Origin: WHSW01 sp963759295
GTDB taxonomy: Bacteria > Actinomycetota > Thermoleophilia > Solirubrobacterales > 70-9
Length of the DNA stretch: 64,000 nt
Direction: 5' to 3'
Assembly (NCBI GenBank): GCA_963759295.1
Contig: CAVWYT010000016.1
Location: 62,001 to 126,000, forward strand
Made by a program: the position numbers and the translations under genes. Every line of letters begins with the position of its first letter. Within the stretch, counting starts at the first letter, position 1. This document shows, piece after piece, positions 1 to 9,260 of this stretch. The notes under the pieces were generated by a model, which worked only from the letters and a program-made list of their open reading frames with translations, ran no database searches and was not told the origin of the DNA.

Positions 1-1
1 G

Positions 2-769
2 ATCCGCGCGGAGATGCTTCCGGTCCTGCGCGAGCTCAACCCCGAGGCGATGCGCAACGTCTCCGAGACCCGCGCCGAGCTCGCCGAGGAGGCGGCGCTG
101 ATCGATCGCATCGTCCTCGAGGCGCTCGCCGACGCGGGCGCGGACGCCGGTGCCGTGGCGATCTCGACCGAGGCGCTCGCGTGCTGGGAGCCGGCCCTGC
201 GTCGCCTCGCCCTGCGAGCGCTCGCCGAGCGCGCAGCCGGTCGCCCCGTGCCGCTCGGCCGAGCCCGCGCCCGCGAGATCGAGCGCCTGGCGACCAAACC
301 CGAGGGCGGCACCGTCCAGCTCGGCGGGGGCCTGGTCGCGATCTGCGAGGCGGGGTTCGTCAATTTCCGGGCCGCGACCGCCGACGCCGCGCCGGGCCCG
401 GTGTCGCTGCGGCTCCCGGGGCGCGTGGTGATCGGAGGCTGGGAGATCCGGGCCGAGCTTCACCCGGGCCCGGTTCAACCGGCGGGACCCGACCTCGCGA
501 CCCTCGACGCGGCCGCGCTCGAGGGCCGGATCGAGGTCCGGACCTGGCGCGAGGGGGATCGCATCCGGCCACTCGGGATGGAGGGCACGAAGACGCTTCA
601 GGACCTGTTCACCGACTGCCACGTGCCGCGTTCGCTGCGCGGCGCGCTCCCCGTGGTCACCGTCGACGGTGAGGTCGCGTGGGTGGCCGGGGTAGCGGTG
701 TCCGAGGATTTCCGCCTCGACCCCGAAGCTGAGCAGGTCGCGGTTCTGAGCGCCCGCGTGCTGGAATAG
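2..769 (+). CDS. tilS: tRNA(Ile)-lysidine synthase, C-terminal part (5' end outside window)
   Basis: TilS uses ATP and lysine to convert C34 of the tRNA-Ile CAU anticodon to lysidine, so that it reads AUA. The open frame runs in from the window edge; the N-terminal PP-loop ATPase domain is missing. The visible part has the helical middle region and, near residues 185-230, the TilS C-terminal domain with GDRIRPLGM, a KTLQDLF stretch and VTVDGEVAWVAG. The next gene is hpt, then ftsH: the classical tilS-hpt-ftsH order, which supports the call. The stop lies 4 nt before a short leader ORF. Truncation here is only the window boundary. Confidence 0.93.
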   Translation: MRAEMLPVLRELNPEAMRNVSETRAELAEEAALIDRIVLEALADAGADAGAVAISTEALACWEPALRRLALRALAERAAGRPVPLGRARAREIERLATKPEGGTVQLGGGLVAICEAGFVNFRAATADAAPGPVSLRLPGRVVIGGWEIRAELHPGPVQPAGPDLATLDAAALEGRIEVRTWREGDRIRPLGMEGTKTLQDLFTDCHVPRSLRGALPVVTVDGEVAWVAGVAVSEDFRLDPEAEQVAVLSARVLE

Positions 770-773
770 CGCC

Positions 774-832
774 ATGAGCGCGCAGCCGCGAACAAGGCCC
801 GGTTGCGTTGGGCGAAGCGCGATCCACGGTCT
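774..832 (+). repeat. 59-bp dispersed element, copy upstream of hpt
   Basis: Ungapped alignment with 48980-49038 gives 45 identities in 59 positions. The best conserved stretch is ggcgaagcgcgat (positions 808-820). The element begins at a start codon and ends directly before the GTG start of hpt. The related copies at 48980-49098 contain an imperfect palindrome; it is weaker here. Confidence 0.7.
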
Positions 833-836
833 GTGA
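774..836 (+). CDS. putative 20-residue leader peptide upstream of hpt
   Basis: ATG at 774, 20 codons, TGA at 834-836. The peptide is MSAQPRTRPGCVGRSAIHGL. It matches 14 of 20 residues of a peptide encoded at 48980-49042, ahead of an ABC exporter gene. In both places the TGA overlaps a GTG (GTGA) that can start the next reading frame, as expected for translational coupling. No known family is recognised. It may be a true leader peptide or just a repeat that happens to be open. Confidence 0.45.
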   Translation: MSAQPRTRPGCVGRSAIHGL

Positions 837-1360
837 ACGATCCCGCGATCGGCGAGACCCTGGTCGAAGCCGTGGACCTGGAGCGCCGGGTGCGGGAGCT
901 GGGCGCCGAGATCAGCCGCGACTACGAGGGCCGTGACCTGGTGATGATCGGCGTGCTCAAGGGCGCGGTGCTGTTCCTCGCCGACCTGATGCGCCAGCTC
1001 AAAGTGCCCTGCGAGATCGACTTCATGGCCGTTTCCAGCTACGGCTCGGCGACCGACTCCTCAGGCGTGGTGCGGATCCTCAAGGATCTCGACGCGTCGA
1101 TCGAGGGCCGCGACGTACTGCTGGTCGAGGACATCGTCGATTCCGGTCTCACCCTCCACTATCTGCTCAAGAACCTCGGGGCCCGCGGCCCGCGCTCGCT
1201 CGAGGTCTGCGCGCTGCTCACCAAGCCCGAGCGGCGGCGGGTCGACCTGCCGATCCGCTACGTCGGATTCGAGATCCCGAACCGATTCGCGATCGGGTAC
1301 GGCCTCGACCACGCGCAGCGCTACCGCAACCTGCGCTACGTGGCTGCGTTGCAGGAGTAA
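833..1360 (+). CDS. hpt: hypoxanthine phosphoribosyltransferase
   Basis: Purine salvage enzyme that transfers phosphoribose from PRPP to hypoxanthine or guanine in the cytoplasm. From GTG 833 it has 175 residues, the usual family length. The PRPP-binding motif VEDIVDSG is at residues 98-105, with the upstream IGVLKGAVLFLADL stretch and the C-terminal FEIPNRFAIGYGLDHAQRYRN region typical of the family. GTG 833 is preferred over TTG 803, because 803 would translate the upstream repeat; GTG 833 overlaps the TGA of the 20-codon leader ORF. It lies between tilS and ftsH, as in Bacillus and mycobacteria. Confidence 0.93.
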   Translation: MNDPAIGETLVEAVDLERRVRELGAEISRDYEGRDLVMIGVLKGAVLFLADLMRQLKVPCEIDFMAVSSYGSATDSSGVVRILKDLDASIEGRDVLLVEDIVDSGLTLHYLLKNLGARGPRSLEVCALLTKPERRRVDLPIRYVGFEIPNRFAIGYGLDHAQRYRNLRYVAALQE

Positions 1361-1439
1361 AACACCCCTCGGGAAGCCGGATCACCCCTGGTACGCTGAT
1401 CCGAGTCCCAGCGGGACACGAATACCCTCTTCGCATGCC

Positions 1440-3407
<1,968 letters not shown>

Positions 3408-3424
3408 CCCCCGCTCGCGGGTTT
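3408..3424 (+). terminator. possible weak terminator after ftsH
   Basis: A short C-rich/G-rich hairpin (CCCG, loop CTCG, CGGG) is followed by TTT, directly after the ftsH stop. The stem is short, so function is uncertain. Confidence 0.3.
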
Positions 3425-3525
3425 CGCTCTCCGAATCGCCCTGGCCGGGAGCGCGGATCTCCTCCGCTCCGCGTTGGCGATAGATTCGGCGTGTTCGTCA
3501 GTCAGTCGTCGACGGAAAGGACTCG

Positions 3526-3894
3526 ATGCAGCAGGAGCGAGCAGGGGGCACTCGTCGTCGGATTGCGGTCGTCGTCGCTGCGATTGCGTTGTTCGCGGTC
3601 GTGTTCGCGTCGGTCGCCGTCGCCAACAACCTCGACCGCCGCACCGCGACCGACGTCGCCAAGCAGGTCGCGAAAAAGGACTGTCGCCAGACCAGCGGCT
3701 GCACCGACTGGGCGGTGCGCGGCCTGCACCGGGTCAGCCGCCACAAGTGGATCGGCAAGATCGCCGTGTGGAGCGTCAAGAATCACGAGGAGTTCCTCTG
3801 CGTCCGGCAGCTCGTGATCAAGCTCGACCATTTCAGCGGGGTCATCAACTACGGCGTCTCGCCGCGCAAGTGCACACACCTCGGGCCCGCCTGA
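3526..3894 (+). CDS. small secreted protein of unknown function
   Basis: 122 residues, not recognised. A basic N-terminus is followed by a hydrophobic segment at residues 13-33 (signal peptide or membrane anchor). The exported part is basic and has four cysteines at 53, 59, 92 and 116, an even number consistent with two disulfides. It is likely a single-gene unit: TAGATT at 3481-3486 could be a -10 element, GAAAGG at 3515-3520 is a ribosome site 5 nt before ATG 3526, and a strong hairpin follows the stop. It sits between ftsH and the folate genes without an obvious functional link. Confidence 0.7.
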   Translation: MQQERAGGTRRRIAVVVAAIALFAVVFASVAVANNLDRRTATDVAKQVAKKDCRQTSGCTDWAVRGLHRVSRHKWIGKIAVWSVKNHEEFLCVRQLVIKLDHFSGVINYGVSPRKCTHLGPA

Positions 3895-3915
3895 GCGAGG
3901 TCGTTCGTTCGTTTC

Positions 3916-3945
3916 ACGAGGGGCGGGCCTCGGCTCGCCCCTCGT
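3916..3945 (+). terminator. strong hairpin between the secreted-protein gene and folP
   Basis: Perfect 10-bp stem (ACGAGGGGCG with CGCCCCTCGT) around a 10-nt loop, 21 nt after the stop of the preceding gene. There is no U-run, so it may be a Rho-assisted or U-less terminator. Confidence 0.6.
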
Positions 3946-4011
3946 CCGTATGCCCTTGCGGGTGAGCCAACCGCGCCGCCCCCGGTGTGCGCGGACCAGA
4001 GGGCGGGGCAG

Positions 4012-4842
4012 ATGCCGACCCTGATGGGGATCGTCAACGTGACCCCGGACTCCTTCTCCGACGGCGGGCTGTTCCTCGATCCCGAGCGCGCGATCGCCCA
4101 CGGCCATCGGCTCGCGGCCGAGGGCGCCGCGATCCTCGACGTCGGCGGAGAGTCGACTCGGCCGGGAGCCGAGCCGGTGCCGGGGGCGGTCGAGCTCGAG
4201 CGCACCGAGCCGGTCGTGCGGGCTCTCTGCGGCGGCTCGGGGCCGGGCATGAGGGTCTCGATCGACACATCCAAGGCGGCGGTTGCCGCCGCGGCCCTCG
4301 ACGCCGGGGCCGCGATCGTCAACGACGTCACCGCGCTGCGCGCCGATCCGCAGCTGGCGCAGGTCTGCGCCCGGGCAGGCTGCGATGTCGTCCTCATGCA
4401 CATGCGCGGTGAGCCGCGCTCGATGCAGGACGACCCGGTCTACGACGATGTCGTCGACGACGTTCGCGCGTTCCTCGTCGAGCGGATCGAAGCGGCCGTT
4501 GCCGCTGGGATCGACGAGGGGCGAATCTGGGTCGATCCGGGGATCGGATTCGGGAAGACCGTCGAGCACAACCTCGAGCTGCTGCGCCGGCTCGGCGAGA
4601 TCGCCGAGCTGGGCCGGCCGCTCGTGGTCGGCAGCTCGCGAAAGCGCTTCCTCGGCTCGATCACGGGGCGCGAGGTCGGCGAGCGCCTCGGCGGCACGAT
4701 CGCCGCCAACGTGCTGGCGCTGGCAGCGGGCGCCGACGTCTTTCGCGTCCACGAGGTGCGCGCCGCGCGCGAGGCGCTCGAGGTCGCCGAGGTGATCCTC
4801 GGCCGGCGCGACTGGCGAACCGCGCCCGCGCCGGCGGCCTGA
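4012..4842 (+). CDS. folP: dihydropteroate synthase
   Basis: Condenses 6-hydroxymethyl-dihydropterin pyrophosphate with p-aminobenzoate in folate synthesis. From ATG 4012 it has 276 residues. Family motifs are MGIVNVTPDSFSDGG at the N-terminus, DVGGESTRPGA, the DPGIGFGKT loop and GSSRKRFLGSITGR. A GTG at 3985 would add nine residues; ATG 4012 lies just before the conserved first strand and is preceded by a GAGGGCGGGG purine run. It heads the folP-folB-folK cluster. No folE is present nearby. Confidence 0.95.
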   Translation: MPTLMGIVNVTPDSFSDGGLFLDPERAIAHGHRLAAEGAAILDVGGESTRPGAEPVPGAVELERTEPVVRALCGGSGPGMRVSIDTSKAAVAAAALDAGAAIVNDVTALRADPQLAQVCARAGCDVVLMHMRGEPRSMQDDPVYDDVVDDVRAFLVERIEAAVAAGIDEGRIWVDPGIGFGKTVEHNLELLRRLGEIAELGRPLVVGSSRKRFLGSITGREVGERLGGTIAANVLALAAGADVFRVHEVRAAREALEVAEVILGRRDWRTAPAPAA

Positions 4843-4875
4843 GCCGCGTCGCGGCCGGCGCGGCGGCGACCGGCG

Positions 4876-5319
4876 TTGTACGTTGGCGCCATCGAGTCGC
4901 ACGATGACAACCACGAGTCGGCGGTCGAGGTCGAGCTCTCCGGGCTCTCGATCTACACCCACCACGGCGTCAACGATGCCGAGCAGGAGATCGGCCAGCG
5001 GCTGGTGATCGACGTCTCCTTCGACGTCCCCGACTGCGACGCGGTGCTCACCGACCGGATCGACGACACGATCGACTACTCCGAGGTCGCCGACATCGTC
5101 GCCCTGGCAGCGACCGAACGGAGCTACCGGACGCTCGAGCGCCTCGGCGCGGTGATCGCGGAGCGGCTGATCGAGCGGTACGGCTCCGACGCGGTCCGCG
5201 TCCGCGCCGCCAAGCCCGAGCCTCCGCTCCCGCTCGCGATCGACGAGGTCGCGGTCGAGGTGGTGCGCGAGCGAACCCTGGAGCCGATCGAGGAGGACGA
5301 GCCCGAGGACGAGGTGTGA
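4876..5319 (+). CDS. folB: dihydroneopterin aldolase
   Basis: Converts 7,8-dihydroneopterin to the hydroxymethyl pterin used by FolK. The conserved fold starts at VEVELSGLSIYTHHGV and includes E-Q-E-I-G-Q-R-L-V-I-D-V and the DTIDYSEVAD segment. It ends with an acidic tail. The start is unclear: the first conventional in-frame codon is TTG 4876, but a TACGTT hexamer at 4879-4884 lies exactly 6 nt before an in-frame ATC at 4891, matching the leaderless promoter pattern of this window. Its stop overlaps the GTG of folK by 4 nt. Confidence 0.92.
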   Translation: MYVGAIESHDDNHESAVEVELSGLSIYTHHGVNDAEQEIGQRLVIDVSFDVPDCDAVLTDRIDDTIDYSEVADIVALAATERSYRTLERLGAVIAERLIERYGSDAVRVRAAKPEPPLPLAIDEVAVEVVRERTLEPIEEDEPEDEV

Positions 5320-5828
5320 GCGGCGACCGGGAGGACCGCACCGGATACCTGGGCCTCGGCTCCAACGTCGGTGACAGGCTCGAGCACCTGCGGGCCGCGG
5401 TCGGTTTGCTCGGCGAGCAAGGGGTCGAGGTCGAGGCCCGGTCGTCGGTCTACGAGACCGACCCGGTCGGCGAGCTCCTCGACCAGCCCGACTTCCTCAA
5501 CGCTGCCGTCCGGGTCTCGACCGCGCTCGAGCCCGAGCTGCTGCTGGACGTCTGCAAGGCGATCGAGCTCGAGCAGGGGCGAATGCTCGCCGGACCGCGC
5601 CACGGCCCGCGCCCGCTCGACCTCGACCTGCTGCTGCTCGGGGACCTCGTGATCGAGACCGAGCGGCTGACGCTGCCACACCCGGAGGTGATCTCGAGGC
5701 GGTTCGTGCTGATCCCCTTGCTGGAGCTCGATCCGGACCTGGCCCTGCCCGATGGAACCGTGTTGCGCGAGGCGCTCGCGGGGCTGGACGAGGGGGAGCG
5801 GGTCGAGCGCGTCGGGTCGCTCGCCTAG
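5316..5828 (+). CDS. folK: 2-amino-4-hydroxy-6-hydroxymethyldihydropteridine pyrophosphokinase
   Basis: Transfers pyrophosphate from ATP to 6-hydroxymethyl-7,8-dihydropterin, making the substrate of FolP. It has 170 residues with the N-terminal YLGLGSNVGDR motif, SSVYETDPVG, FLNAAVRV and the catalytic signature RHGPRPLDLDLLL. The GTG start at 5316 overlaps the folB stop (GTGTGA), so the two are probably translationally coupled. It ends 36 nt before the convergent GST-fold gene. Confidence 0.94.
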   Translation: MSGDREDRTGYLGLGSNVGDRLEHLRAAVGLLGEQGVEVEARSSVYETDPVGELLDQPDFLNAAVRVSTALEPELLLDVCKAIELEQGRMLAGPRHGPRPLDLDLLLLGDLVIETERLTLPHPEVISRRFVLIPLLELDPDLALPDGTVLREALAGLDEGERVERVGSLA

Positions 5829-5864
5829 CCGCATTCCCGAACTTCGGCGTTTGGCGCCCGCAGG

Positions 5865-6641
5865 TCAGGCGCTGGGCGACGAAGTTCGCGCGCGACGCCC
5901 CGGCGCCCGGAGTCCCGCCAGCCACTCGCGCGGCAGAATCGGCGGCGCGTCGCCGGGATATTCCGGCGCCACGCGCAGCGCCAGCTCGCCCGCCGGGCGG
6001 GAGGCGATCGGGTCGCGAAGGTCCTGCAGCGTGGTCAGCAGGCGCAGGCTGGTGGCGATCTGGAGGTCGGCGGCGTTCAGCTGCTCGCCGCCGAGCACGC
6101 CCTCGGCGATCCAGTCGTCGATTCGCTGCAGCATCCCGGGCAGGGCGGCGAGGTCGGCGCGCACGTTCTCGTCGCCCGCCTCGTTGAAGCGTGCCGACAT
6201 CGCAACTATCGGGGCCGCGGTCTTGACGGCGAGGCCGATCGGGATCCCGAGCCGGGCTCCCTCGGAGTAGGACACGAGCGGCGATCGGTCGCGTCGGAGG
6301 GCGTTCCAGAGGATCCGTCGCGCGGCCGGTTGCAGGGACTCGTCGCCCCATGCCTCCGCCCGCTCCACCGCGGCGCGCCGGTCGGGGTCGGCCGGATACA
6401 GGGGTGGCTCGGGCCGGACCCGGTCGAGCTCGCGGGCGATCTCGCGCGAGCCCTGGATCCTGCCGCCGTCGAGCTTCAGCGCCGGTACGGTCATCCGCGG
6501 GAAGCCGACGGCGCGCAGGACGCCCTTGGAGATCACGGGCATCAGGTCGATCCGTCTGTACTCGATCCCCTTGAGCTCGAGCATCATCTGCGCCGTACGG
6601 GATGGATGAGACGCCGGGATCACGTACAGGGTCGCGTTCAC
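5865..6641 (-). CDS. glutathione S-transferase-fold protein
   Basis: About 258 residues. The first 75 residues look like a thioredoxin-fold GST N-domain (LYVIPASHPSRTAQMMLELKGIEYRRIDL, later a VPALKLDGGRIQGSREIARELD segment resembling the cis-Pro and Ser region), followed by an all-helical C-domain. Actinobacteria usually lack glutathione, so the thiol partner is unknown. The start is set at GTG 6641, because TAGGAT (6654-6649) lies 7 nt upstream; ATG 6650 would overlap that element. It is divergent from coaX and convergent with folK. Substrate not predictable. Confidence 0.75.
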   Translation of the reverse strand: MNATLYVIPASHPSRTAQMMLELKGIEYRRIDLMPVISKGVLRAVGFPRMTVPALKLDGGRIQGSREIARELDRVRPEPPLYPADPDRRAAVERAEAWGDESLQPAARRILWNALRRDRSPLVSYSEGARLGIPIGLAVKTAAPIVAMSARFNEAGDENVRADLAALPGMLQRIDDWIAEGVLGGEQLNAADLQIATSLRLLTTLQDLRDPIASRPAGELALRVAPEYPGDAPPILPREWLAGLRAPGRRARTSSPSA

Positions 6642-6654
6642 GCTGCGCATCCTA
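6642..6654 (-). promoter_or_regulatory. leaderless -10 element of the GST-fold gene
   Basis: TAGGAT read on the - strand (6654-6649), then 7 nt, then GTG 6641. Confidence 0.5.
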
Positions 6655-6678
6655 TGCGCCGGCGGGCGGTCGCGCGGC

Positions 6679-6690
6679 GATAATCGTCGG
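6679..6690 (+). promoter_or_regulatory. leaderless -10 element of coaX
   Basis: GATAAT at 6679-6684, 6 nt, then ATG 6691. There is no Shine-Dalgarno sequence in between. Confidence 0.6.
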
Positions 6691-7455
6691 ATGCTGCTCG
6701 CGATCGACGTCGGCAACACCCAGACGCATCTCGGGGCGTTTCGCGGCACCTCGCTCGCCGAGCACTGGCGGTTTCAGACCCGCGCCGGCGCGACCGGCGA
6801 CGAGCTCGCCGAGCGGATCGTCGGCCTCCTGCAACTGAGCACGATCGACGTCGGCGAGGTCGGCGCGATTGCGGTCGCTTCGGTGGTGCCGCCGCTCGGG
6901 CGCGAGTACGAGGCGATGGCGCGCCGCTACTTCGACTCCGACTGCCTCACCGTCGGCCCCGGGGTGCGGACCGGGATGCCGATCCGGATCGACAACCCCT
7001 ACGAGGTCGGCGCCGACCGGCTCGTCAACGCGGTCGCCGCGTATGAGCGGGTCGGTGGCTCCTGCGTGGTCGTCGACTTCGGCACCGGGATCAACTTCGA
7101 CGCCGTCTCCGCCGACGGCGAGTACCTCGGCGGCGCGATCGCGCCCGGGGTCGAGATCTCGCTCAGCGCGCTCGCCGAGCGCGGCGCCCGGATCCCGCGC
7201 ATCGACCTCGACGAGCCGGCGGCGGCGATCGGAAAGTCGACCCGCGCCGCGATCCAGTCCGGGGTCATCTTCGGCTTCGCGGGCCTGATCGACGCCGTGG
7301 GACGGCGGATCGTGCGCGAGCTCGGCGGCGAGCCGCAGGTGATCGCCACCGGTGGCCTCGCGAACGCGATCGGCCCGTACTGCGAGACGATCGACCAGGT
7401 CGACGACCTGCTGACGCTGACCGGGCTGCGGTTGGTCTGGGAGCGAAACAGATAG
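6691..7455 (+). CDS. coaX: type III pantothenate kinase
   Basis: Phosphorylates pantothenate, the first step of CoA synthesis; type III enzymes need a monovalent cation and resist CoA feedback. It has 254 residues of the acetate-kinase/Hsp70 fold: the phosphate-1 motif AIDVGNTQTHLGAF at the N-terminus, PYEVGADRLVNAVAAY, VVVDFGTGINFDAV and the GGAIAPGVEISLSALAERGARIP segment. Usual length. The gene is probably leaderless. Its place near the fol genes and lysS is conserved in Bacillus and mycobacteria. Confidence 0.95.
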   Translation: MLLAIDVGNTQTHLGAFRGTSLAEHWRFQTRAGATGDELAERIVGLLQLSTIDVGEVGAIAVASVVPPLGREYEAMARRYFDSDCLTVGPGVRTGMPIRIDNPYEVGADRLVNAVAAYERVGGSCVVVDFGTGINFDAVSADGEYLGGAIAPGVEISLSALAERGARIPRIDLDEPAAAIGKSTRAAIQSGVIFGFAGLIDAVGRRIVRELGGEPQVIATGGLANAIGPYCETIDQVDDLLTLTGLRLVWERNR

Positions 7456-7515
7456 CGGGCGCACCTCGGGGCGGCGTCCTAAGCTCTGCCGACGGTCCGA
7501 AAATCCGTCCAGCCC

Positions 7516-8538
7516 GTGACCCAACCACCACTCACCTCACCCTTCGCAATCGCCGAGCTCGAGCTCTCGAACCGCGTGCTCCTCGCCCCGCTGGCCGGGA
7601 TCGGCAATTGGTTCGTGCGCCTCCAGGCCCACCACCACGGCGCCGGGCTCGCGGTCTCGGAGATGGTCTCGAGCTTCGCGGTCGCGCACCGCAACCGGCG
7701 CACGGTCGAGGAGATGCTGCGCATCCACCCCGACGAGGGGCCGGTGTCGATCCAGCTCTTCGGCGCCGACCCCGAGGTGATGGCGCGGGCGGCGGCGAGC
7801 GTCGCCGAGGCCGGGCCGGACCTGCTCGACCTGAACATGGGCTGTCCGGTCCCCAAGGTGATGAAGACCGGCGCCGGCGCGGCTCTGATCGCCGACCCCG
7901 ATCGCGCCGTGGCCGTCGCCCGGGCGGCGATCGAGGGCTCCGGGCTGCCGGTGACCGTCAAGCTGCGTTCCGGGATCGAGTCGGGTGACAGGTCGGGGCT
8001 CGAGCTGGCCCGGCGGCTGGTCTGCGACGCCGGCGTGGCGGCGGTCGCGCTGCACCCGCGTGCGGCGAGGCGCCACCACGCCGGGCTTCCCGACTACGAG
8101 CTGGCCCGCGAGCTGATCGACCTGCTCGAAAGCTCCGGGCGACGGGTTCCGGTGATCGTCTCCGGTGGGCTTCGCAGCGTGGAGGCGGCGAGGCGCGCCT
8201 ACGAGCTCTCCGGCGCTGACGCCGTGATGATCGCCCGCGGCTCGCTCGGGAACCCGTGGATCTTCGGCGAGCTCACCGGCAGCCGCGTGGCGCCGCCGAC
8301 CGAGGACGAGATCGAGCGCGAGCTGAGCTGGGTCCTCGACCGGGCCGCCGAGCACTGGGGCCCGGAGCGCGCGGCGCGCAATCTGCGAAAGTTCTATCCC
8401 TGGTACGTGGAGCGACTCGGGTTCACGGGTGCGGACGCGGATCGCTTCCAGCGCACCGAGAGCCTCGATCGTGTTCGCGAGCTGCTCGCGGCGCGGGCGG
8501 GTCGACCCGGTCGGGACGCCGTAACCGCCTCGCTATAA
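7516..8538 (+). CDS. dus: tRNA-dihydrouridine synthase (DusB-like)
   Basis: FMN enzyme reducing uridines in the tRNA D-loop. It has 340 residues with a TIM-barrel region: LAPLAGIGNWFVR at the FMN-binding N-terminus (less canonical than APMAGVTD), SIQLFGADPEVM, the catalytic-cysteine motif NMGCPVPKV, TVKLRSGI, the ALHPRAARRHHAG segment, IVSGGLRS and the MIARGSLGNPWIF phosphate site. The GTG start at 7516 has no good ribosome site. Its TAA stop lies inside the TATAAT promoter hexamer of greA. The dus-greA-lysS order is also found in Firmicutes. Confidence 0.92.
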   Translation: MTQPPLTSPFAIAELELSNRVLLAPLAGIGNWFVRLQAHHHGAGLAVSEMVSSFAVAHRNRRTVEEMLRIHPDEGPVSIQLFGADPEVMARAAASVAEAGPDLLDLNMGCPVPKVMKTGAGAALIADPDRAVAVARAAIEGSGLPVTVKLRSGIESGDRSGLELARRLVCDAGVAAVALHPRAARRHHAGLPDYELARELIDLLESSGRRVPVIVSGGLRSVEAARRAYELSGADAVMIARGSLGNPWIFGELTGSRVAPPTEDEIERELSWVLDRAAEHWGPERAARNLRKFYPWYVERLGFTGADADRFQRTESLDRVRELLAARAGRPGRDAVTASL

Positions 8539-8647
8539 TCGCCCGCTTGCCCGAGCCCGCGTGCGCGGTAAGAGCGTCGCGTTTCGGGCGTTTTCATGCC
8601 GGGACCCGCGGAGAGCGGGGAATGAAAGGTTTGCGGGGAGGAACGAA
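8534..8647 (+). promoter_or_regulatory. greA promoter and structured leader
   Basis: A perfect TATAAT at 8534-8539 overlaps the dus stop codon; no clear -35 box is seen. The leader of about 100 nt can fold: TTTCAT 8592-8597 pairs with ATGAAA 8622-8627 and encloses CCCGC 8605-8609 paired with GCGGG 8615-8619. A strong ribosome site GGGGAGG (8635-8641) stands 6 nt before GTG 8648. Confidence 0.55.
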
Positions 8648-9127
8648 GTGGCTCGTGAAGCGCTCATAACCCAGGAAGGGCTCGAGAAGCTGAAGTCGGA
8701 GATCGAGCATCTCTCGACGATCAAGCGCCGCGAGGTCGCGGAGCGGATCAAGGACGCGCGCGAGTTCGGGGACATCGCCGAGAACTCCGAGTACGACGAC
8801 GCGAAGAACGAGCAGGCGCTGCTCGAGCAGCGGATCGCTCAGCTCGAGGAGCGGCTGCGTCGCGCCAGCGTCGTCGACGAGAAGGCGATCGACACCGAGT
8901 CGGTCGGCGTCGGCGTCGTCGTCCACGTCAAGGATCAGAAGTCCGGTGACTCGCGAAAGTTCCAGATCGTCGGGCCGACCGAAGCCAATCCCGCCGAGCA
9001 GAAGCTCTCGCACGAGTCGCCGATCGGCAAGGCGCTGCTCGGTCACCGCCGCGGCGACGTGGTCACCGTCGACGTTCCGCGCGGGCCGAAGAAGAAGCTG
9101 AAGGTCACCAAGATCGAGTCCGCGTAG
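8648..9127 (+). CDS. greA: transcription elongation factor GreA
   Basis: Rescues backtracked RNA polymerase by inserting its coiled coil into the secondary channel and stimulating transcript cleavage. It has 159 residues, the normal length. The N-terminal antiparallel coiled coil spans about residues 8-75 and carries the acidic tip segment GDIAENSEYDDAK; the C-terminal FKBP-like domain includes the SPIGKALLGHRRGDVV signature. GTG 8648 is chosen because of the strong GGGGAGG site 6 nt upstream; longer in-frame starts lie in the leader. Confidence 0.95.
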   Translation: MAREALITQEGLEKLKSEIEHLSTIKRREVAERIKDAREFGDIAENSEYDDAKNEQALLEQRIAQLEERLRRASVVDEKAIDTESVGVGVVVHVKDQKSGDSRKFQIVGPTEANPAEQKLSHESPIGKALLGHRRGDVVTVDVPRGPKKKLKVTKIESA

Positions 9128-9260
9128 GGCTGCGGTCACCGCGAGCCGTCGCGTGGCGAGCTCATCGCCCGATCGCCTCGCTCGCCCGGGTCTGAAGTAC
9201 GCTCGCGTCGCCGATCGGGGCCGCGTTCCCCGAGCTGCTCGGTTTCGCAACCTTCGGTAA

